Source: an uncultured Pelagibacteraceae bacterium
Lineage (GTDB): Bacteria > Pseudomonadota > Alphaproteobacteria > Pelagibacterales > Pelagibacteraceae
Reading direction: 5' to 3'
Length of the DNA: 32,554 bases
Assembly: GCA_902528575.1 (NCBI GenBank)
Contig: CABZSV010000009.1
Coordinates: 1-32,554, forward strand
Part shown: positions 1 through 7,905 of the stretch, piece by piece
How positions within the stretch are numbered: the stretch's first letter is position 1
Layout of the letters: every line of letters starts with the position of its first letter
Position numbers and translations under genes: made by a program
The notes under the pieces: generated by a model
Database searches by the model: none
Told to the model about the DNA's origin: nothing
What the model saw: the letters and a program-made list of their open reading frames with translations, nothing else

Positions 1-907
1 TTTTAAAATTTAAAGATTTCTTTTTTAATAAAAAAAACAAAAACCCGAAACTACTTATGAATAAAAGAAGAAAATAAAAGTTTTCTAATTTACTTGGAAA
101 AACGAAATGATAAATGAACTTTATTAAAATATATACATAACTTATATCAAAGTTATATAAATATTTATCTTCTATTAAAGATGATGTTATCAAAATACCC
201 TGCTCTATCCACAGTTCAAAATTTTGATTAATAATAATTAAAAGCAAATATAAAACTAAAAAGTAAAAACTATAAATAAAGAAGTACTTAATATGATTTG
301 ATAAATTGATTTTTAATATTTTTGTAAAAATTAGATAGGTTAAAATTCCACTGATTATTGTATAGAGGTAAGTGGTTCTAAAAGTTATAGATAAAATTAA
401 AAATAATGACGCAAAGATTAAATATTTTTTACTACTTCTACCTAAATTTAAAAAAAGTATTGAAAAAGTAATACATAAACCTGCATAAAAATCAGGCCAA
501 GGAGTTTGAGCATAGTTGCTCAATAGAAAAAAAATTAATATTATGACAAATGCAGTAAATTTATTACTAATTTTTTTTGAAATGAAATAAATTAATATTA
601 AATTTGATACATAAATTATTGATGTAACAACACCTATACTGAAATAGTCTATAGAATAAAAATTATTAATAAATTTTAAAAAAATTATTTGTCCAGGTCC
701 ATAAAGTACATGGATATCTTTAAACAGGCTGAAACCATTAATATAATCAATTACCCCTCCTACGATTACTCCCCAATGCCAGGGATCAGTATGATATGTT
801 GAGTAAGTTATACCCATGTAAAGAGAAATAAAAATTATAAGTAATAAAGCTAAATCAAAAATAAAATCATATTTTTTGAAATTAAATTTAAATTTTTTTT
901 TAAGCAT
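1..907 (-). CDS. Multi-pass membrane protein, possible GT-C-type glycosyltransferase (C-terminus cut by window edge)
   Basis: I translated this by hand. The minus-strand frame from ATG at 907 stays open for 302 codons to the left edge, so the C-terminus is missing. An in-frame stop (926-928) lies just upstream of the ATG. The protein has a basic N-terminus, a hydrophobic segment at about residues 16-34, then a polar loop with TDPWHWG (Asp41) and HVLYGPGQ (about 66-73), followed by several long hydrophobic segments. An acidic residue in the first extracytoplasmic loop followed by many membrane helices is typical of GT-C lipid-sugar-dependent glycosyltransferases, and a role in surface glycan assembly fits the neighbours. 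I do not recognise a named family, so the glycosyltransferase role is inference. It is divergent from the GT11 gene, with 93 bp between the two ATG codons. Confidence 0.65.
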   Translation of the reverse strand, partial: MLKKKFKFNFKKYDFIFDLALLLIIFISLYMGITYSTYHTDPWHWGVIVGGVIDYINGFSLFKDIHVLYGPGQIIFLKFINNFYSIDYFSIGVVTSIIYVSNLILIYFISKKISNKFTAFVIILIFFLLSNYAQTPWPDFYAGLCITFSILFLNLGRSSKKYLIFASLFLILSITFRTTYLYTIISGILTYLIFTKILKINLSNHIKYFFIYSFYFLVLYLLLIIINQNFELWIEQGILITSSLIEDKYLYNFDISYVYILIKFIYHFVFPSKLENFYFLLLFISSFGFLFFLLKKKSLNFK

Positions 908-959
908 AAGTGAAAAAATTAAGATTCAATTTAAAAAAGTTAGTAATAAAAGTAACACA

Positions 960-989
960 TTAGCATTTTTGCTTTTTTGAATCTATAAT
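960..989 (+). promoter_or_regulatory. Candidate promoter for the GT11 gene
   Basis: A perfect -10 hexamer TATAAT lies at 984-989, preceded at 18 bp by TTAGCA (960-965), a 4/6 match to the -35 consensus. Transcription would begin around 995-997, only a few bases before the ATG at 1001, giving an almost leaderless message. This also argues against the TTG at 995 as the start. The call is by eye only; AT-rich DNA produces many chance -10 boxes. Confidence 0.35.
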
Positions 990-1000
990 GAACATTGCTA

Positions 1001-1897
1001 ATGAAAAAAAAACTATACATATATTTAGCAGGAGGATTGGGTAATCAACTATTTCAATATTCCGCAGCAAGAAATATTGCTTTAAAAAACAAGGCTTTGC
1101 TTATTATTGATAAATCAACTGGATTTATAGATGATTTTAGATTTAAGAGATATTTTTCCCTAAATCTAAAAAAAAAAAAGTTTGTAGAAATAAAAAATTT
1201 TGTTTATTTTTTTTTATTTTTTAGAATAATCAAAAAATTATTTAATTTAGTTAAGCTTAAATATAAATTTCAAAATTTTTTAGTTATAAATGAATTTTCT
1301 AACAATAAAAATTATCATAAAAAAATTGAAAAAATTCGTTTTAAAAAAAAACTTTACATGATGGGACTTTTTCAATCTGAAAAATATTTTATCAATAATA
1401 AAAAATTAATAATAAATGAAATTGCCCCAAAAAAAATAAAATCAAAAACATTTCAAAGAATAAAAAACAAAATCAAACCTAATTCAGTTGCTCTTGGTAT
1501 AAGGATGCATGAAGGTTTACCTAAGCACCTTCATTATACTGCTGGAGGTATAAACTCCACTCATTTCTATTCAAAAGCTATTAAGACTATCTGTAAGAAA
1601 ATAAAAAATCCAAAATTTTATTTTTTTTCTTCTAAGCAAATTTATGCAGAGAGATTATGTACTAAATTAAAAATAAATAAAAATAACATAACGTTTATTA
1701 CCCCTGAAAATGGATATGAAAATGCAAATGATAATTTGTGGTTAATGAGTAATTTTAAAAATTTGATTATAAGTAATAGTACTCTTTATTGGTGGGCTGC
1801 ATATTTATCTGAATTAAAATTTAAAAAAAATATTATTATATGTACTAAGAGTTTTCCTAACAAAGATACTGTTCCTAGTAGGTGGATAAAAATTTAA
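1001..1897 (+). CDS. GT11 family (alpha-1,2-fucosyltransferase-like) glycosyltransferase
   Basis: The family transfers L-fucose from GDP-fucose to a galactose acceptor on a surface glycan. The N-terminus has the hallmark GGLGNQLFQYSAAR, and the C-terminal part has SNSTLYWWAAYLSE, matching the family's SNSTFSWWAA-type region. The central donor-site motif, usually HIRRGD, reads GIRMHEG here (near window 1500), so activity or donor specificity may differ. I prefer ATG at 1001; the in-frame TTG at 995 is too close to the predicted -10. Length is 298 aa, normal for GT11. A run of 12 A (1168-1179) lies in the coding sequence. Its stop overlaps the stop of the next, convergent gene. No GDP-fucose synthesis genes are in the window. 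Confidence 0.8.
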   Translation: MKKKLYIYLAGGLGNQLFQYSAARNIALKNKALLIIDKSTGFIDDFRFKRYFSLNLKKKKFVEIKNFVYFFLFFRIIKKLFNLVKLKYKFQNFLVINEFSNNKNYHKKIEKIRFKKKLYMMGLFQSEKYFINNKKLIINEIAPKKIKSKTFQRIKNKIKPNSVALGIRMHEGLPKHLHYTAGGINSTHFYSKAIKTICKKIKNPKFYFFSSKQIYAERLCTKLKINKNNITFITPENGYENANDNLWLMSNFKNLIISNSTLYWWAAYLSELKFKKNIIICTKSFPNKDTVPSRWIKI

Positions 1898-2856
1898 AAT
1901 CTTTTAAATTTAAAAATTTTGTTAATTTTAATTTTCATTCTTAAAATTAATCTTAATAAATTGTTATATATATAATTTGAATAATAGAAATTTTCCAATT
2001 CGTAGTCTTTAACAACTCTTACATCGAAGGGTAAATATTGACGAAATCCATTTCTAATATATTTTTTACCCTTGTTTATAAATGAGGCTAAATAACTAAA
2101 AGAGCTTTGTGCCATAATTAAATGGTCTGCATTAATCATTAAAGTAAAATCTTCAAAACTTTTATTATTTAGTCTTAAATTAACTTTCGCTAATTTTTCT
2201 AATCTTTTTTTTATTTCATTAAATTGCTTAGTATAACCAGTAGAGCATATGTGAATTTTTACATTTTTCTTATTTAATTTATTTTTTTTGATTATTTTAG
2301 TTATTAAACTAGTGTACCAATTTGTGTAAAATTTAGGATTATTATTTGGAATATTATAATCATAACTAAAATATTCATAAATTATACTTTCATCACCAAA
2401 TATTTCGTCCCCTTTGGAAAAATTCCTTAAATGAAGAACAATATTTTTATATCTACTTTTTCTTAGTAATTTGTGATTACTTTTCCAAAATAATTTTCTA
2501 AAATTTTTTATTATTTTCTTCTGATTTGAAACAGAAATTTTACTAAATTTTTTTAATGATAAATTAAATGGTATTGAAAGAATATATTTTGATTTATTAT
2601 TTAATTCTTTTATACTGGCTATATTTTTAATTATTTGATTTTTTGTTTTGTTTGTATTGTTAAGAAATTGGAAAGCACCTTCCCATTTATTGACATTAAG
2701 TCTTTTCTCATGTCCCCTGAAGTAAAAAAATTTTGATCTGATGAATTTGAAATTATAATATTTTGACATAAGATAAGCCAATAACTCACCTTGTAAAACA
2801 CCACCAATTCCTTGAGTATGACGCTTGTTATAATAGTTGTATGTTAAAATATTCAT
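1894..2856 (-). CDS. Fucosyltransferase-like glycosyltransferase (uncertain family)
   Basis: The protein has a glycine-rich N-terminal GIGGVLQGE, a central VLHLRNFSKGDE resembling the HxRRGD donor motif of GT11/GT23-type fucosyltransferases, and a C-terminal MAQSSFSYLASFI like the serine-rich sugar-nucleotide loop of those families. This suggests a GDP-sugar-dependent GT-B enzyme acting on a surface polysaccharide. I prefer ATG at 2856, giving 320 aa; the frame extends to a TTG at 2898 (334 aa), so the start is uncertain. It is convergent with the GT11 gene and shares TTAA with it as a stop on both strands. The exact family and linkage cannot be named from the sequence alone. Confidence 0.6.
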   Translation of the reverse strand: MNILTYNYYNKRHTQGIGGVLQGELLAYLMSKYYNFKFIRSKFFYFRGHEKRLNVNKWEGAFQFLNNTNKTKNQIIKNIASIKELNNKSKYILSIPFNLSLKKFSKISVSNQKKIIKNFRKLFWKSNHKLLRKSRYKNIVLHLRNFSKGDEIFGDESIIYEYFSYDYNIPNNNPKFYTNWYTSLITKIIKKNKLNKKNVKIHICSTGYTKQFNEIKKRLEKLAKVNLRLNNKSFEDFTLMINADHLIMAQSSFSYLASFINKGKKYIRNGFRQYLPFDVRVVKDYELENFYYSNYIYNNLLRLILRMKIKINKIFKFKRF

Positions 2857-2934
2857 TTTAGAGATTTTGTTGATATATTTTTTTTTTATATTAAACAATT
2901 TCTTTATTTTAATTATTATTTATAAATATCAACA

Positions 2935-4227
2935 ATGAAAATAAGTGTAATTGGCTTGGGCAAGTTAGGTTTTCCAATGGCCAAATTTTTGAAAAAATTT
3001 AACTTTGAGGTCTCTGCTTATGATATAAATCAAAAATTATGTGAGGAATTAAAAATAAATGATAAAACATACTTATCATCAGAGGTAGGAATTAACAAAT
3101 ATAAAAAAAAAATTAAGATATTCAACTCTATTCAGGAATGTTTGTTAAATACAGATATAACCTACGTTACAGTTCCAACGCCAAGTTTAAGAAGTGGAAA
3201 GTTTAGTAATAAATTATTATTAAATGTTCTTGATAATATATGCACTTTTATAAAGGCAAAATCAAAAAAACAGCCTCATATAATAAATATTAACTCAACT
3301 GTCAGCCCTGGTAGTTTTGAAGAAGAATTAATTCCATTTATGGAAAAAAAAGGATTAATAAACGATATTGATTTTTCTTTTATTTATAATCCATATTTTG
3401 TTGCATTAGGAAATGTTTTTAAAAATTTGGAAAGTCCAGATTATATATTGTTAGGTTATTCATCAAATCAAGCGCTTTCTAAAATAAAATTAATTTATAG
3501 AAAAATTTATAAAAAACCTATTTTAAAACCTATGTCTTTGAAAGAGGCAGTACTAGTAAAACTTTTAGTCAACTGCTATATTACCTCTAAAATATCCTTC
3601 ACCAATTTTGTAAAAAAATTGACTGATAAAAATGGTTTGACTTCAGCTGAAGTAGTTTTGGAAGCAATTGGATCAGATAAAAGAATAGGCAACCACTATT
3701 TTAAACAAGGAGGACCTTTTTCGGGACCTTGTTTTCCAAGAGACAACCTTGCTTTGATAAATTTTTGCAAATCAATGAATTTAAATCACTTAATTCCAAA
3801 AACAACGAACAAAATAAACATTAGCACTTATTCAGATATGTTTAACATTTTAAAATTTTTTAAAAGAAATAAATTTAAAAAAATTGGTTTTTTAGGTATT
3901 AGCTATAAGCCAAATACTGATGATATAACTGAAAGCGTAGCACTGAAATTAATGCAAGAGAGTAAAAAACTTGGAATGCGAGTTTTTTATTATGATAATT
4001 ATGTAAATAAAAATATTAAAAGTTTTAAAAGATATAAAAATTTAAATACACTAATTAAGCACGTAGAGATATTATTTATTTCTTATTTAGATAAAAAAAA
4101 TAATAAAATAAACTTTAGAAAGATTTCAAAAACTATAATTTGGGATATATTTGAATTTACAAAAAATAAAAATATTAAAAAATTTTCTAATATTTATCAG
4201 CTTAAGAAATTGCTAAAAGATAAATAA
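2935..4227 (+). CDS. UDP-glucose/GDP-mannose dehydrogenase family protein
   Basis: This family oxidises the C6 hydroxyl of a nucleotide sugar with two NAD+ to give a uronic acid donor. The 430 aa protein shows the N-terminal Rossmann motif GLGKLGFP (7-14), VPTP at 80-83, the catalytic Lys/Asn helix (Lys209, Asn213), and GPFSGPCFPRD with nucleophile Cys266. The C-terminal UDP-binding domain begins with the GFLGISYKPNTDD-type segment. All catalytic elements are present at normal length. Substrate could be UDP-glucose, UDP-N-acetylhexosamine or GDP-mannose. The segment NPYFVALG, where UDP-glucose dehydrogenases usually have NPEFLREG, makes UDP-glucose less certain. It lies among glycosyltransferases, so it probably feeds the surface polysaccharide. 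Confidence 0.88.
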   Translation: MKISVIGLGKLGFPMAKFLKKFNFEVSAYDINQKLCEELKINDKTYLSSEVGINKYKKKIKIFNSIQECLLNTDITYVTVPTPSLRSGKFSNKLLLNVLDNICTFIKAKSKKQPHIININSTVSPGSFEEELIPFMEKKGLINDIDFSFIYNPYFVALGNVFKNLESPDYILLGYSSNQALSKIKLIYRKIYKKPILKPMSLKEAVLVKLLVNCYITSKISFTNFVKKLTDKNGLTSAEVVLEAIGSDKRIGNHYFKQGGPFSGPCFPRDNLALINFCKSMNLNHLIPKTTNKINISTYSDMFNILKFFKRNKFKKIGFLGISYKPNTDDITESVALKLMQESKKLGMRVFYYDNYVNKNIKSFKRYKNLNTLIKHVEILFISYLDKKNNKINFRKISKTIIWDIFEFTKNKNIKKFSNIYQLKKLLKDK

Positions 4228-4230
4228 TAA

Positions 4231-4884
4231 TTAATTTATAGATTTCATTATAAACATATCGTGTTCTATATTAATTGTCATTTCATTTTCGAGAGCAAAA
4301 TTAAATAAATATTCAATTTTTGGGTATCCACTATTTTCTTTAAAATCTCTTACATCATCAATTATAATTACACAATTTTCAAAATTCTTTTTATAATTTT
4401 TAATTAAATTTAACTCTTGAATTATTGGGGTTAATTTATTTCCAGAAAATGTCCCCATTCCAGAGTCATGAGCATCTAAATAAATGGTCACATTTTGATT
4501 TTTTATATTTTTTAATACACCCTCAAGACTATCTTCAGATGTACCATTTATTATTTCAACATTTTTTAATTTGATGAATCTTCTCTTGCTTATTTCATAA
4601 AATTTTTTTGAAGGTTCAATTGTAACACATTTATTAAAATTTTTTGATAATTTCAGAATAGTATCTCCAATTAAAGTACCAGTTTCAATAAATATTGAAT
4701 TAGTTATTAGATGATTTTTAATAATTTTATGTTTTACGAAAGGGGGGCTAGGTGGTTGAAAGTTTCTCCTTATCCAATTTACACTATCCTTGAGATTTAT
4801 ATAAAGCTGAAATATTGTAAGATTTTTAATTAAATATTTAGGATTCATTTTTTTTAAATAACTATGTTTATATTTATTAAGCAT
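4231..4884 (-). CDS. SAM-dependent methyltransferase-like protein
   Basis: The 217 aa protein has a class I methyltransferase-like fold. FIETGTLIGDT is the glycine-containing loop after strand 1, TIEPSK is the acidic end of strand 2 that would bind the ribose of S-adenosylmethionine, and TIYLDAHDSG with a following IIIDDVRDF gives later strands. It resembles the FkbM-like and hydroxylase/methyltransferase group found in polysaccharide clusters. It probably methylates a sugar of the surface glycan, but the acceptor cannot be read from the sequence. It is convergent with the dehydrogenase gene, 3 bp away. It is distinct in sequence from the two FkbM genes near 10 kb. Confidence 0.6.
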   Translation of the reverse strand: MLNKYKHSYLKKMNPKYLIKNLTIFQLYINLKDSVNWIRRNFQPPSPPFVKHKIIKNHLITNSIFIETGTLIGDTILKLSKNFNKCVTIEPSKKFYEISKRRFIKLKNVEIINGTSEDSLEGVLKNIKNQNVTIYLDAHDSGMGTFSGNKLTPIIQELNLIKNYKKNFENCVIIIDDVRDFKENSGYPKIEYLFNFALENEMTINIEHDMFIMKSIN

Positions 4885-4954
4885 AATGATTGTATAAAAA
4901 AAATAATTTTTTATCTATATATAAATTTTTATTTTGTTAAATATTAATAATCTT

Positions 4955-5755
4955 ATGATCAAAACAAACATAGAAAATTTTATCAATTTAAAAAAAATTA
5001 AATCAAATTCACCTTCTTATAAAAATTCAAATCCATTTAATCACATGGTTATTGAAAATTTTTTTGATCTTAAATTTGCAAAAAAATTGGAAAGGGAATT
5101 TTTAAATTATAATTCTGATAAATGGTATAGATATAAAAATGATATAGAGAATAAAAAAGCATTGAATGATTGGAATGTTTTTCCAGAAAAAACATACTTA
5201 CTGTTTGAATATTTAATTTCCAATAAATTTGTGAAATTCTTATCTAAAATTGTAGGTACTAATTTGTTTCCAGATCCGGGTTTGCACGGTGGTGGTTGGC
5301 ATATACATGGAAGAGGTGGCAATTTGAATCCTCATTTAGATTATTCAATACATCCAAAACTTGGGCTACAAAGAAAAATTAACTTAATAATTTATATATC
5401 TAAAAATTTTAAGTCAAATTATGGTGGCCACTTAGGTTTATGGAGCAATGATAGATTATCAAATCAACCTGCAAATTTAATTAAAGAAATTGTTCCATCA
5501 TTTAATAAAGCTATTATTTTTGATACTACACAAAATTCCTGGCATGGTATGACCACAAAGTTAAAACAACCAAACGGCATTTATAGGAAAAGTTTGGCAA
5601 TTTACTATTTATGCAAACCTCAAAGAAATGTAATAAGTCGTCAGAGGGCATTGTTTGCACCAAGAGAAGATCAAAAAAATAATAAAAATGTTCAAAAATT
5701 AATAAAATTGCGATCAAATTTAAAAAAATCACACTTAGCTTATTTTAAGAAATAA
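4955..5755 (+). CDS. 2-oxoglutarate/Fe(II)-dependent oxygenase
   Basis: Such enzymes hydroxylate or oxidise a substrate using 2-oxoglutarate, oxygen and ferrous iron. The facial triad is visible. NPHLDYS supplies His127 and Asp129, NSWHGM supplies the distal His197, and IYRKSLAIYY supplies Arg211 for 2-oxoglutarate binding (numbering from ATG at 4955). The double-stranded beta-helix core lies between them. A TTG at 4934 would add seven residues, but ATG is preferred. It is followed 6 bp later by a GT2 gene in the same direction. The substrate is unknown. In this setting it may modify a glycan or its carrier, which is inference only. Confidence 0.8.
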   Translation: MIKTNIENFINLKKIKSNSPSYKNSNPFNHMVIENFFDLKFAKKLEREFLNYNSDKWYRYKNDIENKKALNDWNVFPEKTYLLFEYLISNKFVKFLSKIVGTNLFPDPGLHGGGWHIHGRGGNLNPHLDYSIHPKLGLQRKINLIIYISKNFKSNYGGHLGLWSNDRLSNQPANLIKEIVPSFNKAIIFDTTQNSWHGMTTKLKQPNGIYRKSLAIYYLCKPQRNVISRQRALFAPREDQKNNKNVQKLIKLRSNLKKSHLAYFKK

Positions 5756-5761
5756 TTATAT

Positions 5762-6676
5762 ATGTTATATGAAACTGTAGCTGTCTTAATGCCCACATAT
5801 AACGGGTCAAAATTTATTAAAGCTCAGATAGAAAGTATAATTAACCAAAAAAAATTTCCGGTTCATTTATATATTTCAGACGATGGATCAAATGACGATA
5901 CATTAATAATTCTAGATGATTATTTTAAAAAATATCCAAATATTTTTAAGAAGTTATATAAAGTAAATTTCAAACATCCTGTCAAAAATTATATTAGTTT
6001 AACCTTAAAGGTTCCAGAGTATAAATATTACGCTTTTGCAGACCAGGATGATGTATGGTTTGAGGATAAGCTGATACATTCAATATCAAAGCTAAATGAA
6101 GGATATTCATTATATGGAGGAAGAGTACAAGTTACTGACGAAAATTTAAAAACCATTGGTTATTCTCCTATATTTGAAAAACCAACAGGTTTCGCAAATG
6201 CAATAGTTCAAAATATTGCTGGAGCAAATACAATGGTTTTTAATCATTCTGCAATGAAAATTTTCAGAAAAATTAAAAATCATCCAATTACATCCATAGA
6301 TTGGTTATTTTATATTTTGGTTACATTTTATGGAAACAAAGTATTTTACGATAAACACCCAAAAATTTTATATAGACAACATTCAAATAATGATCACGGT
6401 ATTGGCAAATCATTTGAAAGCAGGCTGAGTAGATTCCTTTTTTTGATAAAAGGAGGTAACAAGCTTTTTAACGAACTAAATGTTAGTTTACTAAATGAAA
6501 TAGTTGATAACTATGAAAAACAAAACTTAGAAATCCTATCAAATTATAATTATTTAAGGAATAATATGAAATATAAATTATCGTCTTTTAAATTTCTTAA
6601 AAAATCAAAAATATACAGACAAACTTTTCTAGGAAATTTAAACTTAAATTTTTCAATTTTTTTTGGGTTGGAATGA
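5762..6676 (+). CDS. GT2 family glycosyltransferase (rhamnosyltransferase-like)
   Basis: The protein is a GT-A-fold inverting glycosyltransferase of 304 aa. It starts with VAVLMPTYNG, has the nucleotide-binding DDGS (Asp40-Asp41), and ADQDDVW (Asp94-Asp97), the metal-binding motif typical of rhamnosyltransferase-like GT2 enzymes such as the WbbL and RfbF group. The nearby dTDP-rhamnose operon makes rhamnose a plausible donor. Only the catalytic domain and a short helical tail are present, with no membrane segment, so it would act on the cytoplasmic face of the membrane on a lipid-linked acceptor. It follows the oxygenase gene by 6 bp and is probably cotranscribed. Confidence 0.83.
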   Translation: MLYETVAVLMPTYNGSKFIKAQIESIINQKKFPVHLYISDDGSNDDTLIILDDYFKKYPNIFKKLYKVNFKHPVKNYISLTLKVPEYKYYAFADQDDVWFEDKLIHSISKLNEGYSLYGGRVQVTDENLKTIGYSPIFEKPTGFANAIVQNIAGANTMVFNHSAMKIFRKIKNHPITSIDWLFYILVTFYGNKVFYDKHPKILYRQHSNNDHGIGKSFESRLSRFLFLIKGGNKLFNELNVSLLNEIVDNYEKQNLEILSNYNYLRNNMKYKLSSFKFLKKSKIYRQTFLGNLNLNFSIFFGLE

Positions 6677-6697
6677 TTGAAAATTAAAAATTAGCAT

Positions 6698-7411
6698 TTA
6701 AAAATTTTTTAAAATATTTTTTAGATTTGAACTATCAAGACTTGTATCATAACCCATCTTTTTTTTCTGCTTTAAGGAAATTTTTTTTCTTAATATATTT
6801 TTATTCTCTTTAATAGCGTACTCATAAGGCGTTTGTATCTTTCCACCCATATTAATTATTCCTTTCTTATTGACTAATTTAAGTATGATTTTTGCAGCGT
6901 CATCATTACTTAAAAAACTTGTTACATAGTTTGTGAATGCATACTTATGTGGAAAAGGTTTTTTTGTTATGCATGCTCTGATTATCAAACTATCTTTTAA
7001 AAACTTTACTGCACATTCTCCTCCAAGCTTAGACCAACCGTAGAGATTAATAGGATTTAAGCTTTCTGCCTCTTTGTAATTCCCTTTTTTACCTGGATAA
7101 ACAAAATTAGTTGAAATATAAATTAATTTTGTTTTTGATAAATAACAAGCTTTTACCACATTTGAAGTTCCTATAATATTAACATTTATACTTTCAATTG
7201 GATCTTTTTCATGTTGTGTCATTGGTGAACTCAAAGCTGCCGTATGAATAAAATAATTTGGTTTAAATTTTTTTATAACTTTTATTACATTCTTATAATT
7301 TGTTATATCTAGAGTTTTTTTGTTAAGGGCATAAATTTTATATTTTTTATTAAAGAAAAAAATTTTTTTAGCTAACTCTCCTTCACCTCCCGATAGAATA
7401 ATTCTTCTCAT
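6698..7411 (-). CDS. rmlD: dTDP-4-dehydrorhamnose reductase-like protein (RmlD, short form)
   Basis: RmlD reduces dTDP-4-dehydro-L-rhamnose to dTDP-L-rhamnose. The protein has the extended SDR pattern: an N-terminal nucleotide-binding loop GGEGELA, HTAAL, the catalytic STNFVYPG (Thr101), and YGWSK (Tyr124, Lys128). At 237 aa it is about 50 residues shorter than typical RmlD, and the third glycine of the usual GxxGxxG loop is Ala14. Its place as last gene of rmlB-rmlA-rmlC-rmlD, with a 4 bp ATGA overlap with rmlC, supports the call. Without that context it would be called only an NAD(P)-dependent sugar-nucleotide reductase. Confidence 0.8.
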   Translation of the reverse strand: MRRIILSGGEGELAKKIFFFNKKYKIYALNKKTLDITNYKNVIKVIKKFKPNYFIHTAALSSPMTQHEKDPIESINVNIIGTSNVVKACYLSKTKLIYISTNFVYPGKKGNYKEAESLNPINLYGWSKLGGECAVKFLKDSLIIRACITKKPFPHKYAFTNYVTSFLSNDDAAKIILKLVNKKGIINMGGKIQTPYEYAIKENKNILRKKISLKQKKKMGYDTSLDSSNLKNILKNF

Positions 7412-7890
7412 CTTATTAATAATTTTTTAAATTTTTTATCTCTTTTTGATAGAATAGGTTTCTTTATTTTCCAATTTAATTTTAAGGTTTCATCATTCCA
7501 TATAATCCCTTTTTCTAATTTTTTATTGTATCTAGTCGAAAGTTTATAGAGAATTATGTTTTCATTTCCTTTACATAAATACCCGTGGGCGAAACCCTTA
7601 GGTATAAATAATCCTTCACCTTTTTTTAAATTAAATTTAAAGATTTTTATAGGCAATTTTCTTTTAAGTTGAATACAAAAATCTAATATTTTTCCCTTAA
7701 GAACAATTACTAATTTATTTTCATAATTTTTTTTGTAGTGAATTCCTCTAAGAACATTTTTTTTCGAAAATGTTAATATTTCATTCTTAAATTTATTTCC
7801 TGGCAATCTATTTAATTCAAATAGCACACCTCTTTGATCTTTGAATTGTTTAATTTTAAATTTTCTTGGTGTTAAAATTTTATTGATCAT
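7408..7890 (-). CDS. rmlC: dTDP-4-dehydrorhamnose 3,5-epimerase (RmlC)
   Basis: RmlC epimerises dTDP-4-dehydro-6-deoxyglucose at C3 and C5, the third step to dTDP-L-rhamnose. The cupin protein shows DQRGVLFE near the N-terminus, LRGIHY with the catalytic His51, and FIPKGFAHGYL (His102 region), all typical of RmlC. At 160 aa it is slightly shorter than the usual 180 or so. The gene starts at ATG 7890, 15 bp after rmlA, and ends with a TGA that overlaps the rmlD start. It is soluble and presumably dimeric, as the family is. Confidence 0.9.
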   Translation of the reverse strand: MINKILTPRKFKIKQFKDQRGVLFELNRLPGNKFKNEILTFSKKNVLRGIHYKKNYENKLVIVLKGKILDFCIQLKRKLPIKIFKFNLKKGEGLFIPKGFAHGYLCKGNENIILYKLSTRYNKKLEKGIIWNDETLKLNWKIKKPILSKRDKKFKKLLIR

Positions 7891-7905
7891 TTAAATATTT
7901 TATTT

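Noticed and set aside
995-1000. TTG as start of the GT11 gene
   Set aside because: It lies 6 bases after the perfect TATAAT and would be at or before the transcript start. ATG at 1001 is adequate.
6676-6740. Rho-independent terminator between the GT2 gene and rmlD
   Set aside because: The A and T runs there have no GC-containing stem and are partly within the rmlD coding end.
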